Shown in pieces: positions 6,730 through 14,069 of a stretch of 17,867 nucleotides of DNA. A program made the position numbers and the translations under genes. Origin of the DNA: Desulfobulbaceae bacterium UBA2213 (GTDB lineage Bacteria; Desulfobacterota; Desulfobulbia; Desulfobulbales; Desulfocapsaceae); assembly GCA_002327225.1 (NCBI GenBank), contig DCUN01000196.1, positions 4,751 through 22,617 of the forward strand, read 5' to 3'. The notes under the pieces are model-generated. The model was not told the DNA's origin. It searched no databases and worked only from the letters and a program-made list of their open reading frames with translations. The stretch's first letter is position 1; every line of letters begins with the position of its first letter.

Positions 6730-8508
6730 ATGACTGATGCACCCCTGCATGACCTGCGCCGGTATCTCAACCTCCTCGAGCGAGAAGGCGAACTGCTCAT
6801 TATTGATCAGGAGGTCAACCCTAATCTGGAAATCGCCGAGATCCATCGCCGCGTGATCGCCAGGCAGGGGCCAGCCCTGCTCTTCACCAAGGTTAAGGGC
6901 AGTAGTTTCCCGGTGGTGACCAATCTCTTTGGCACCAATAGACGTCTTGAGCTGGCCTTTGGCCGCAAACCCCAGCAATTTGTCCGCGATCTGGTCCATC
7001 TCACCGAGACCATCATGCCCCTGAAGATGAAGAAGCTGTGGGACAATCGCCACCTGGTGAAGGAAGGATTGAAGATCGGCCTGAAAGCGCGCAGCACTGG
7101 GGCTATCCTGGAGAACTGCCAGTCCCCCGCCCGCTTGAGCAGCCTGCCCATGCTTACCTCCTGGCACAGCGACGGCGGCCCCTTTGTCACCCTGCCCCTT
7201 GTCTACACCGAACACCCGGACGGCCGCGGCCACAATCTCGGCATGTACCGCATCCAGCGCCATGATGACACCAGTACCGGCATCCACTGGCAGATCCATA
7301 AAGGGGGCGGCTACCACTACCACGAGGCAGAGAAGCTGAATCAATCCCTGCCCCTGACCCTCTACATCGGCGGGCCGCCCGCCCTCATGCTGGCGGCCAT
7401 TGCCCCCCTGCCTGAAGATATCCCCGAACTGATGCTCACCTCTCTGCTCATGGGCAGGAAACTGGAAATGGTAAAGGACCCCCGGGGTGGACATCACCTG
7501 GTGGCCAATGCCGAGTTTGCCATCAAGGGGCAAGTCCCGCCCCATATCAGACGTCCGGAAGGCCCCTTTGGCGACCATTACGGCTACAACTCGCTGCAGC
7601 ATGACTATCCCGTCTTCCAGGTCAGCCATCTCTACCATCGTCACAAGGCTATTTATCCGGCCACTGTGGTCGGACGGCCGAGACAGGAAGATTATTTCAT
7701 TGGTGACTTCCTGCAGGAGCTGCTCTCACCTCTTTTTCCCCTGGTCATGAAGGGAGTTCGAGAGCTGAAGACCTTCGGCGAGACGGGATTTCATTGTCTG
7801 GCTGCCGCCAAGGTGCAAGACCGCTATCCCCGTGAGGCCTTTGCCTGCGGTCTGAGGATCCTGGGAGAGGGGCAGCTTTCCCTGACCAAATTCCTCATCA
7901 TCACCGATGGCGATATCGACATCACCGACTTCCGCACGCTGTGGCTGCATGTCCTGGAACGCATCGAATGGCAGAGTGATCTTTTTGTCTTTGCCAACGT
8001 CTCCCAGGACACCCTTGATTACACTGGTCCCTCGGTCAACAAAGGCTCCAAGGCCATGATGATGGGGCTCGGCAAAGAGAAGAAACGGGAACTGCCGGGG
8101 TCCTTCTCAGGGTCGCTCCCCCCTTCCTGCAGCCGTCCCGTCGTCTTCATGCCCGGAACGCTGGTTCTTGAAGGGAGCGCCTACAGCCAGGCACCGAAAC
8201 TGGCGGCTGAAATCTGCCGCTGGGAGGGAGTGGCAGAGTGGCCAGTCATCATTCTGGTTGATTCCAGTGCGGAGGCCACCTGCTCCATGCAGGAATTCCT
8301 CTGGACCCTCTTCACCCGTTTTGAGCCGGCCGCCGATATCCATGGAGCGGCCACTGCTGTGCAGCGCTTTCATGTCGGCCTCACCCCGCCCATCGTCTTT
8401 GACTGCCGGATGAAACCCTGGTATACAGACGTCCTCGAGGTGGATGAGGCCACACGGACACTGGTCGACAGCCGCATCCACACCCTGTTGCCCCCTGGCC
8501 TCCGATGA
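6730..8508 (+). CDS. ubiD: UbiD-family prenylated-FMN decarboxylase (quinone biosynthesis type)
   Basis: Removes a carboxyl group from an aromatic acid using prenylated FMN; long members act in ubiquinone or menaquinone (futalosine route) synthesis. At 592 residues it is longer than E. coli UbiD (497) and near the length of epsilon-proteobacterial menaquinone versions. HNLGMYRIQ at 168-176 carries the metal/prFMN-binding Asn and catalytic Arg174. PEGPFGDHYGY at 276-286 carries Glu277 and Asp282, the acidic partners of the family's Glu-Arg-Glu/Asp set. VNKGSKA appears further on, then a C-terminal extension. AAGGA lies about 13 bases before ATG 6730. The stop overlaps the rluB start (ATGA). 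No UbiX-type flavin prenyltransferase is nearby, so the cofactor must be made elsewhere. In an anaerobe menaquinone is the likely product, but a different aromatic acid cannot be excluded. Confidence 0.92.
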   Translation: MTDAPLHDLRRYLNLLEREGELLIIDQEVNPNLEIAEIHRRVIARQGPALLFTKVKGSSFPVVTNLFGTNRRLELAFGRKPQQFVRDLVHLTETIMPLKMKKLWDNRHLVKEGLKIGLKARSTGAILENCQSPARLSSLPMLTSWHSDGGPFVTLPLVYTEHPDGRGHNLGMYRIQRHDDTSTGIHWQIHKGGGYHYHEAEKLNQSLPLTLYIGGPPALMLAAIAPLPEDIPELMLTSLLMGRKLEMVKDPRGGHHLVANAEFAIKGQVPPHIRRPEGPFGDHYGYNSLQHDYPVFQVSHLYHRHKAIYPATVVGRPRQEDYFIGDFLQELLSPLFPLVMKGVRELKTFGETGFHCLAAAKVQDRYPREAFACGLRILGEGQLSLTKFLIITDGDIDITDFRTLWLHVLERIEWQSDLFVFANVSQDTLDYTGPSVNKGSKAMMMGLGKEKKRELPGSFSGSLPPSCSRPVVFMPGTLVLEGSAYSQAPKLAAEICRWEGVAEWPVIILVDSSAEATCSMQEFLWTLFTRFEPAADIHGAATAVQRFHVGLTPPIVFDCRMKPWYTDVLEVDEATRTLVDSRIHTLLPPGLR

Positions 8509-9248
8509 AAGATACAATCCGCCTGCAGAAGTACCTTGCCGGATGCGGAGTCGCCTCGAGACGGAAAGCGGAAGAAATAATAGCCGAGGGCCGAGTAACA
8601 GTGGATGGTGAGATTGTCACCGCCATGGGGACACAGGTTGACCCGACAAGGCAGGAGATACTCCTGGACGGCAAAGCAGTGAGGGCGAATGACGATTTTC
8701 TTTATGTGCTGCTCAACAAACCACAGGGCTATGTGACCACCCTCTCTGATCCCCAGGGACGCCCCATTGTCACCTCGCTTCTCTCTGGCATCACGGCCCG
8801 CCTCTTCCCGGTCGGACGACTCGATCTTGACACTGAAGGGGCCCTGATCCTCACCAACGACGGCGAGCTGGCCCAGAAGATTCAACACCCCAGCCATGAG
8901 GTGACTAAGACCTACGAGGCACAGGTCATGGGGCGCCCCTCAGACAAAATGCTCCAGCAGCTGGAACGTGGCATCCTTCTCGAAGGAAAGAAGACGGCCC
9001 CGGCCAAGCTGATCCTTTTTGCCAGGAAATCCGGGACCAGTTCCATCAGGATCACCATCCACGAGGGGAGGAAACGCCAGGTAAGAAAGATGTTCCAGGC
9101 CATTGGTCATCCCGTTATCCACCTGAAACGCATTGCCTACGGCACCCTTTTTCTCGAAGGGCTCTCAACAGGAAAATATCGCCTTCTTACCCCCGAAGAT
9201 CTGAAAAAAATATTTATCAAGAAAATCCCTTTACAAAACAATAAATAG
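8505..9248 (+). CDS. rluB: Ribosomal large-subunit pseudouridine synthase, RluB/RsuA family
   Basis: Isomerises uridine to pseudouridine in rRNA, RluB acting on 23S helix 89. The 247 residues comprise an S4 RNA-binding domain (about 4-50, RLQKYLAGCGVASRRKAEE), then the catalytic domain with LLNKPQGYVTT at 69-79 and GRLDLDTEGALILTNDG at 104-120; Asp107 is the catalytic residue. The later EGRKRQVRKMF segment is typical of RluB/RsuA. The start ATG overlaps the ubiD stop by 4 bases, implying translational coupling. The C-terminus is Lys-rich and short compared with E. coli RluB. The RluB versus RluE/RsuA sub-type is likely but not certain. Confidence 0.93.
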   Translation: MKDTIRLQKYLAGCGVASRRKAEEIIAEGRVTVDGEIVTAMGTQVDPTRQEILLDGKAVRANDDFLYVLLNKPQGYVTTLSDPQGRPIVTSLLSGITARLFPVGRLDLDTEGALILTNDGELAQKIQHPSHEVTKTYEAQVMGRPSDKMLQQLERGILLEGKKTAPAKLILFARKSGTSSIRITIHEGRKRQVRKMFQAIGHPVIHLKRIAYGTLFLEGLSTGKYRLLTPEDLKKIFIKKIPLQNNK

Positions 9249-9367
9249 TTGATTAAACTTAAACAGTTAGGATTACAGCAATTGGACAAGGCATGTAATA
9301 AATATTTTTCACGTATTCATGCAAGGTGCAATCTTCTTAAAGAGTCCTAACGCCAATGAACGGGATA

Positions 9368-9426
9368 AGTGCCTTTCGCAGCTCATTTTCTTGTGAAAAA
9401 AACAAGAAAATGAGCTGTAAGGCACT
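9368..9426. repeat. Long imperfect inverted repeat between rluB and the HU gene
   Basis: The outer arms AGTGCCTT (9368-9375) and AAGGCACT (9419-9426) enclose perfect 16-base arms CAGCTCATTTTCTTGT (9379-9394) and ACAAGAAAATGAGCTG (9402-9417), with loop GAAAAAA and a 3-versus-1-base internal bulge. In all 24 pairs form. No T-run follows, so termination is unlikely to be its main role. It sits in the 275-base spacer (9249-9523), otherwise AT-rich with no gene, about 100 bases before the HU start; it may be an mRNA leader element or a cruciform-forming site. Confidence 0.85.
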
Positions 9427-9523
9427 AAAAGTGCACTGTTTTTCTACAAGAATATATTTAAAAAAAACAACCTTCTTTCTTTCAACACGACAGCATCGGC
9501 CCCGAATTCACAGGAGTAAAGGC

Positions 9524-9811
9524 ATGAACAAATCAGAACTTATTGAAGCCCTGGCACAGGAAGTTGACCTCCCTCATCGCGAGGCGGCAGCGATCACCAA
9601 TACCATTATCGATACCATGGTCGAGGCCTTAGCCAAGGGTGACAATATTGAGATTCGCGGATTCGGCAGTTTCGTGATCAAACACTACCGCTCGTATGAA
9701 GGTCGGAATCCGAAAAGCGGTAAAAAGATCGAGGTTTCCCCCAAAAAACTTCCTTTTTTCAAGGTAGGAAAAGAGTTGCGGGAACAGGTCAATTCTCTCA
9801 GCAAAAAATAG
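9524..9811 (+). CDS. HU/IHF-family nucleoid DNA-binding protein
   Basis: A small dimeric protein that bends DNA and organises the nucleoid. The 95 residues contain two N-terminal helices (NKSELIEALA, then EAAAITNTIIDTMVEALAKG), RGFGSF at 45-50, the DNA-clasping arm with GRNPKSGKKIEV at 60-71 (Pro63 intercalates between base pairs), and PFFKVGKELREQV at the C-terminal helix. The ATG at 9524 follows AGGAG by about 8 bases; an in-frame ATG at 9356 would prepend 56 residues unlike the family and run through the hairpin. It is monocistronic, with its own terminator. HU versus IHF subunit cannot be told from this sequence. Confidence 0.94.
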   Translation: MNKSELIEALAQEVDLPHREAAAITNTIIDTMVEALAKGDNIEIRGFGSFVIKHYRSYEGRNPKSGKKIEVSPKKLPFFKVGKELREQVNSLSKK

Positions 9812-9853
9812 TCCGGGGCCAGGCAAGCCCAAGCCTGCGAGTCGACACTGAGA

Positions 9854-9903
9854 CTCCGACCATGACGGGTGTAACAAAATGGTCGGAGCTCTAAAGCTTT
9901 TTT
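9854..9903 (+). terminator. Terminator after the HU gene
   Basis: CTCCGACCAT (9854-9863) and ATGGTCGGAG (9879-9888) form a perfect 10-bp stem with a 15-base loop; a six-T tract (9898-9903) lies 9 bases beyond. It separates HU from the convergent rimO gene. The distance of the T-tract from the stem lowers confidence. A smaller CAGGC/GCCTG hairpin lies at 9820-9837. Confidence 0.6.
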
Positions 9904-9924
9904 CGTAGCGGCCCCCAAGGCCCA

Positions 9925-11256
9925 TCACGCCACAATTTCTCCCACCAGATCATAAATCTGCGCTTCGCTGATACGTACCTGAACAATATCTCCAGCCTTG
10001 GCAATGCCGTCGGTTATATAGACACAGCCATCAATATCAGGTGCCTGAAAGCGGCTTCGTCCTTCCAGCAGCAGATCTGTTTCCCGGCTCACCCCTTCCA
10101 CCAGCACCGGTTCAACCCGGCCCACATATTTCTGCAGATTCCCCTTTGACACCTCGGCCTGGACAGCTGCAATATAATCAAGACGATCACTCTTATCGCT
10201 CTCAGAACATTGATGAGGAAAATTTTCAGAAGGACTGCCGGTCTCATTGGCATAGGCAAAAAGTCCAACGTGATCAAGACGTGCCTCTCTTAAAAATTGT
10301 TCCAGCTGTCGCACGTCATCATCGGTTTCACCGGGGAAACCGACCATCAGGGTGGAACGCAGGGCCACATCAGGGAGATAAGAGCGGATGCGGCCGATAA
10401 GGTGATAGAGATCATCACTTGAGTAATGCCGGTTCATCCGTTTGAGAACCGTATCACTGACATGCTGAAAGGGAATATCCATATAGGGAACGATGCGCGG
10501 CTGTTCAGCCATCAGGGAAAGGAGCGGGTCGCTGATACCTGACGGATACAGATACATCAACCGGATCCAGGGGATGGAACTCTCAGCCAGAAGGGCCTTG
10601 AGCAGGGTTGTCAGGTGGACGGAATCTCCCAGATCATCTCCATAGGCCGTCAGATCCTGAGCAATAAGCGAGAGTTCCCGCACTCCCTGCTGCTCCAGGG
10701 ATGCGACCTCTGAGACCAGATCAGCTATGGGCCTGCTGCGCAGATCTCCTCGGATGGAGGGGATCATACAATAGGAACAGCGGTTATTGCACCCCTCAGT
10801 GATCTTTAACCAGGAGCGGTAAAAAGGGGTCGAAATACGACGGGGTAGGGTGCTGTCCATCAAAAATCGGCCGGAGATACACACCTTCTCTGCAAGCGTT
10901 CCTGCCTTGAGAGCTTCCACCAAAGTGGCTATTCGGTAAAAGTCTTCAGTACCGATAAAAAGATCCACCTCCGGCAAGGCATGAACAAGCTCTTGCCGGT
11001 AGCGCTGCACCATGCATCCCGTCACCACAAGCAATGTAGCCGGATTTTCCTGTTTCAGCAGAGAGAGCTCGAGGATTTCATCAATAGCCTCTTCCACTGC
11101 CGACTGGATAAAGCCGCAGGTATTGATGACGAGCATCGATGCCTGCCCCGGATCTTCCTCAAAGACCCAGCCTGCCTGCTCCAGAAGCCCGAACATCAGC
11201 TCCGAATCTACCAGATTTTTCGGACACCCAAGGCTGATCAGGTGAAAACTTGCCAT
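9925..11256 (-). CDS. rimO: Ribosomal protein S12 methylthiotransferase RimO
   Basis: A radical-SAM enzyme that adds a methylthio group to the conserved Asp of ribosomal protein S12. The 443 residues begin MASFHLISLGCPKN. Cys11, Cys47 and Cys81 are the ligands of the auxiliary [4Fe-4S] cluster in the UPF0004 domain. The radical-SAM domain carries CNNRCSYC (Cys156, Cys160, Cys163), and a TRAM domain ends the protein. GCPKN and CSYCMIPSIRG distinguish it from MiaB. ATG 11256 is preferred because GAGGAA lies 8 bases upstream. An in-frame ATG at 11262 overlaps the upstream stop (ATGA) but has only 2 bases to the same site. It is translationally coupled to the nucleoside phosphorylase gene. Confidence 0.96.
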   Translation of the reverse strand: MASFHLISLGCPKNLVDSELMFGLLEQAGWVFEEDPGQASMLVINTCGFIQSAVEEAIDEILELSLLKQENPATLLVVTGCMVQRYRQELVHALPEVDLFIGTEDFYRIATLVEALKAGTLAEKVCISGRFLMDSTLPRRISTPFYRSWLKITEGCNNRCSYCMIPSIRGDLRSRPIADLVSEVASLEQQGVRELSLIAQDLTAYGDDLGDSVHLTTLLKALLAESSIPWIRLMYLYPSGISDPLLSLMAEQPRIVPYMDIPFQHVSDTVLKRMNRHYSSDDLYHLIGRIRSYLPDVALRSTLMVGFPGETDDDVRQLEQFLREARLDHVGLFAYANETGSPSENFPHQCSESDKSDRLDYIAAVQAEVSKGNLQKYVGRVEPVLVEGVSRETDLLLEGRSRFQAPDIDGCVYITDGIAKAGDIVQVRISEAQIYDLVGEIVA

Positions 11257-11258
11257 AT

Positions 11259-12056
11259 TCATATTTCCTCTTCATGAGTGATATCGATTCCTCTCCATTT
11301 TTCAGTGGAGTCTTTTTGGTTCAGCTTACAATTCATGGCCTCTATCAACAGCTCTGACAGCCCCTGGCTCCGCAGGCGAAAAGCAGGAGTTGAGAATCCT
11401 GCTTTCCACTCTTTTTGCCACAACTCATCAGAGACCAGCATACAGGCGGCAAGGTCAACCCCCCGGAATGTGGCAACAGTGCAGAGCGCCGAGTATTCCA
11501 TATCGACGGCAACAACATCCTGCTCCCGCCGTAACGATGCCAGCAGCCCCCGAGTCTCACGGTACGGCGCATCCGTGGACCAGACCCTTCCTTCCTGCCA
11601 GGCAATAGTATTCCGGTTCAAGATCTCACGTAGCCAGGTCAGTAAACCTGCAGAGGGCTCCGGGCCCGGATCACTACTGTAATACCTGGATGTCCCCTCG
11701 CCGCACACGGCCTGACCAGGCAAGACGACATTGCCGACCCGCAGTTCCTGCTGCAAGGAGCCGCACCAACCTACAAGGATAAGACGTCTGGCTCCAAGGG
11801 CAATCAATTTTTCCAGACACAAGACAGCCATGGGCGCGCCTACTGCCGGGCCAGCCGCAAAAAAAGCCTCATTCGCTGCAACACAGAGTCCACTGTTAAA
11901 AAGAAACCTTTTTTTGCCGCCCTCTGTAACCATCTTGCGCAGGGCGTGACCTGCCTCAGTGGGATTGACAAAAAAAAGACCTGCCTCAGGAATCTTTTTT
12001 TCCTTTCCGGCCCGTCCAGGAAGCATGATCACATCTTCGTTTTTGTAGTCATTCAT
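11259..12056 (-). CDS. Nucleoside phosphorylase-family protein
   Basis: Likely a purine/uridine phosphorylase or related nucleosidase (PNP/UDP family), cytosolic, 265 residues. Signatures are GAPMA at 73-77 followed by helix LCLEKLIALGARRLILVG, VGWCGSL at 95-101 (in place of the usual GTAGGL loop), VDMEYSAL at 184-191 (base/ribose-recognising MEYSAL) and a late SDE at 209-211, near the catalytic acid position. WCG at the phosphate/ribose loop and an N-terminal 20-residue tail are unusual, so substrate is open: uridine, 5'-methylthioadenosine or futalosine could fit. The message overlaps the downstream rimO start. The region just upstream carries the atp terminator, so it has its own promoter, not confidently located. 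Confidence 0.75.
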   Translation of the reverse strand: MNDYKNEDVIMLPGRAGKEKKIPEAGLFFVNPTEAGHALRKMVTEGGKKRFLFNSGLCVAANEAFFAAGPAVGAPMAVLCLEKLIALGARRLILVGWCGSLQQELRVGNVVLPGQAVCGEGTSRYYSSDPGPEPSAGLLTWLREILNRNTIAWQEGRVWSTDAPYRETRGLLASLRREQDVVAVDMEYSALCTVATFRGVDLAACMLVSDELWQKEWKAGFSTPAFRLRSQGLSELLIEAMNCKLNQKDSTEKWRGIDITHEEEI

Positions 12057-12111
12057 AGTTCAGCCTGAGTTCACGACATCTACAAACATATCAATCGGAT
12101 CATCATACAAA

Positions 12112-12149
12112 CGCAAAAAGGCCACAGATTTCTCTGTGGCCTTTTTGCG
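12112..12149 (-). terminator. Strong terminator ending the atp F0 cluster
   Basis: Perfect 17-bp stem: CGCAAAAAGGCCACAGA (12112-12128) and TCTGTGGCCTTTTTGCG (12133-12149) around a 4-base loop. On the minus strand it lies about 30 bases after the atpE stop and the descending arm carries five T. It isolates atpE from the nucleoside phosphorylase gene further along on the same strand. Confidence 0.88.
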
Positions 12150-12180
12150 CGATCAATGACGATCACACGCTGCTGCTCTA

Positions 12181-12432
12181 CTATTTGATCAATGGGTTTG
12201 CATAGAGAAGGATCAGAGAGATAACAAGACCATAAATGGCAACAGACTCAGCAAGGGCCATACCGAGAATCATGAAGGTCATCAGTTTAGGCTGTACTTC
12301 TGGATTACGGGCAAGACCCTGGGTCGCACCGTTACCAACATTACCAATACCGATACCTGCACCCAGACCGGCAAGCCCGATAGAGAGGGCGGCGCCGATA
12401 CAAACCAAACCGATCATCAAATTACTTTCCAT
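12181..12432 (-). CDS. atpE: F0F1 ATP synthase subunit c
   Basis: Forms the membrane rotor ring. The 83 residues form two helices (about 5-30 and 50-78) joined by the polar loop ARNPE at 41-45. The ion-carrying carboxylate is Glu62 in LAESVAIYGL. Helix 1 has the Gly-rich GLAGLGAGIGIG packing motif; the position matching the Na+-ligand Gln32 of the Ilyobacter subunit is Ile29, so H+ use is more likely even though Ser63 and Tyr67 are retained. ATG 12432 follows a perfect AAGGAG at about 7 bases, unusually strong, consistent with the high copy number of this subunit. A 7-bp hairpin in the spacer from atpB lies upstream. Confidence 0.97.
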   Translation of the reverse strand: MESNLMIGLVCIGAALSIGLAGLGAGIGIGNVGNGATQGLARNPEVQPKLMTFMILGMALAESVAIYGLVISLILLYANPLIK

Positions 12433-12498
12433 AGTGTTCTCCTTATAAAATTAGTGTTTTTTGGCCTTCTTCCTAGATACAATCTACATTCAGGACAA

Positions 12499-12515
12499 CC
12501 CTGAACAATTCAGGG
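12499..12515 (-). repeat. Hairpin in the atpB-atpE spacer
   Basis: CCCTGAA (12499-12505) and TTCAGGG (12509-12515) are perfect complements with a 3-base loop, in the 100-base spacer between the atpB stop and the strong atpE ribosome binding site. It could influence mRNA processing or the relative yield of subunits a and c. No T-run follows. Confidence 0.6.
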
Positions 12516-12532
12516 CCTATTCCCTTTCTCAA

Positions 12533-13255
12533 TCAATGGGCATGCTCATTGGACTGAGTAAAATAAACAACGGTCAACAAGACAAAAACCATGGCCTGTA
12601 CCAGAGAGACGAGGACGCCCAGAACCATGATAGGCAGGGGGGCAAAATAGGCACCGGCCAGCATGAAGAGGATTCCCAGCAGTGTTTCCTTGGCCATGAT
12701 ATTTCCAAAAAGACGGATGGAAAGTGACAGCAGACGGGCAAAGTTACTGATAAGCTCAATGGGGAGCATCAGCGGAATCAGCACCGGCATGGGTCCGAGG
12801 AAATGCTTCACATAGGCCAGACCATTGGCACGAATACCAATAATATGATGGGTTACCCAGACAATAAGGGTCAAGGCAAGGGTGGTATTAATGCTTGAGG
12901 TGGGAGACATGAACCCTGGAATCAGACCGATCAGATTGGCAACGGCAATATAGAGGGCAAAGGTGGCAATCATGGGAAAAAGCTTATCCGTCAACTCCCG
13001 ACCCATATTTTCAACAAAGAAATCATCCATCCCACCGATGAGGATCTCCCAGAAATTCTGACCTTTTCCAGGTACCATTTCCAGATTGCCAAGGGTCAAC
13101 TTACCAACCACAACAAGAAAGATCATGGTAAACCAGGTATAGGTCATATAGGGGGCACACAATTGCTCAATCAGACCATGACCGACCGGGCCATGCGGAA
13201 TGGGCAGTCCCAGTTTCTCCAGGATGATTGATATAAACAGTATCGGATGTTCCAT
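12533..13255 (-). CDS. atpB: F0F1 ATP synthase subunit a
   Basis: Membrane stator subunit that provides the two ion half-channels. The 240 residues have about five to six hydrophobic segments. The essential stator Arg is Arg181 in LSLSIRLFGN, preceded by PIELIS at 165-170; Gln220 in SLVQAMVF is the conserved Gln of the last helix. ATG 13255 follows AGGAGG, which overlaps the stop codon region of atpI (stop 13264-13266), so the two are translationally linked. atpE follows. The F1 genes and subunit b are not in this window, so they must be encoded elsewhere, as in some other Deltaproteobacteria. Confidence 0.97.
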   Translation of the reverse strand: MEHPILFISIILEKLGLPIPHGPVGHGLIEQLCAPYMTYTWFTMIFLVVVGKLTLGNLEMVPGKGQNFWEILIGGMDDFFVENMGRELTDKLFPMIATFALYIAVANLIGLIPGFMSPTSSINTTLALTLIVWVTHHIIGIRANGLAYVKHFLGPMPVLIPLMLPIELISNFARLLSLSIRLFGNIMAKETLLGILFMLAGAYFAPLPIMVLGVLVSLVQAMVFVLLTVVYFTQSNEHAH

Positions 13256-13263
13256 GATCCCTC

Positions 13264-13698
13264 TTACCTCCTGCTGCTGATAATATAGCGTCCCGCTGCA
13301 CCGACTGTCGTCAGTGTAATGGTAAACACTACTGTTGACAGCCCCACCAGCAATCCAAAGATATTCACCTTACCACTCTTTATGAGTATCAGTAAGACGA
13401 GGCCAATGATTGCCAGGCGGAGCCAAAATTTAATGATGTAACGTGCCTTTCCGACCTTTAAAGCCTTCTTTTGTGCCTTCTCTTCTCCCTCTTCTTCCTC
13501 GGGAGAATCAAGGGATTTCATGAAGTGGGCCACATCCTTGTGGGTCAACATGAAGCTGACAATGGAGAGGAGGCCACCTACCGCCACCGACCAGGCAATC
13601 GCCCAGGAGAAGAACAGCCAGGCCCCACCGCAGAGAACTACAAGACAGACCCAACTTAAGACCTGCACCTTGCGCAGGGATACTAGTTCATCCGACAC
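13264..13698 (-). CDS. atpI: ATP synthase subunit I (AtpI-like)
   Basis: A 144-residue membrane protein with four predicted helices (about 14-30, 34-51, 88-106, 111-132) and a central acidic loop (EEEEGEE at 67-73). It sits just upstream of atpB, the standard position of atpI. AtpI proteins assist c-ring assembly or Mg2+ supply in some bacteria. The start is GTG at 13698; no good ribosome binding site precedes it, although AAGG lies about 18 bases upstream next to the atpZ stop. Downstream, its last codons carry the atpB ribosome binding site. Sequence conservation is low in this family, so the name rests on topology and context. Confidence 0.8.
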   Translation of the reverse strand: MSDELVSLRKVQVLSWVCLVVLCGGAWLFFSWAIAWSVAVGGLLSIVSFMLTHKDVAHFMKSLDSPEEEEGEEKAQKKALKVGKARYIIKFWLRLAIIGLVLLILIKSGKVNIFGLLVGLSTVVFTITLTTVGAAGRYIISSRR

Positions 13699-13719
13699 TC
13701 TGTTGCGACCGCCCAGACC

Positions 13720-13974
13720 TTAGTCTTTATCTTTGTCTTGATTTTCAAACTCTTTATTTTGCTGTTTGATAATATCAAACAGACTTTTAAACCCGGCGGC
13801 TATACCAAAGGCAAGTCCGATAAAGGTAAACCAGGGGGTCGTTCGATCATCAAACACCTTCTGGTCGAGATATATCCCGCCCCCCATACCGATAAAAATT
13901 GCCGCAACAAAGGTAAAGCCGATATGACCATAGTTGCCCAGCAGGTGGATCATCTCTTTACTCATTTTCGACAT
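13720..13974 (-). CDS. atpZ: AtpZ/AtpI-family F0 accessory protein
   Basis: An 84-residue protein with two predicted membrane helices (about 16-36 and 48-66) containing GMGGGIYLDQ at 29-38 and a charged Lys/Asp/Glu C-terminus, the pattern of the F0F1-ATPase_subunit (AtpZ) family. It is first in the atpZ-atpI-atpB-atpE cluster. ATG 13974 is chosen because GGTGGAG is 6 bases upstream; a TTG at 14019 would extend it by 15 residues into a palindromic leader. Function is thought to be Mg2+ handling together with AtpI, by analogy. Confidence 0.83.
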   Translation of the reverse strand: MSKMSKEMIHLLGNYGHIGFTFVAAIFIGMGGGIYLDQKVFDDRTTPWFTFIGLAFGIAAGFKSLFDIIKQQNKEFENQDKDKD

Positions 13975-14025
13975 CTTCGTCTCCACCTTCGTTCCGGGGA
14001 ACGACTCGTTAACAAACAATCAAAT

Positions 14026-14054
14026 CTGTTAGCATGCCCACCTGCCAAAGTCAA
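14026..14054 (-). promoter_or_regulatory. Possible promoter for the atp F0 cluster
   Basis: On the minus strand TTGACT (14054-14049, 5 of 6) and, 17 bases later, TAACAG (14031-14026, 3 of 6, preceded by TGC) lie about 52 bases before the atpZ start. Transcription would begin near 14019. A CGTTCC/GGAACG palindrome (13990-14003) follows in the leader, abutting the ribosome binding site of atpZ. Confidence 0.35.
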
Positions 14055-14069
14055 CGGGTTTTTTTAATT

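Noticed and set aside
6637..7644. 335-codon open frame on the minus strand opposite ubiD
   Set aside because: Antisense to the conserved UbiD sequence; His/Gln/Gly-rich shadow translation with no recognisable domain.
9356..9523. N-terminal extension of the HU gene from an upstream ATG
   Set aside because: Encodes residues unlike HU/IHF and crosses the inverted repeat; the ATG at 9524 has AGGAG and starts exactly where the family does.
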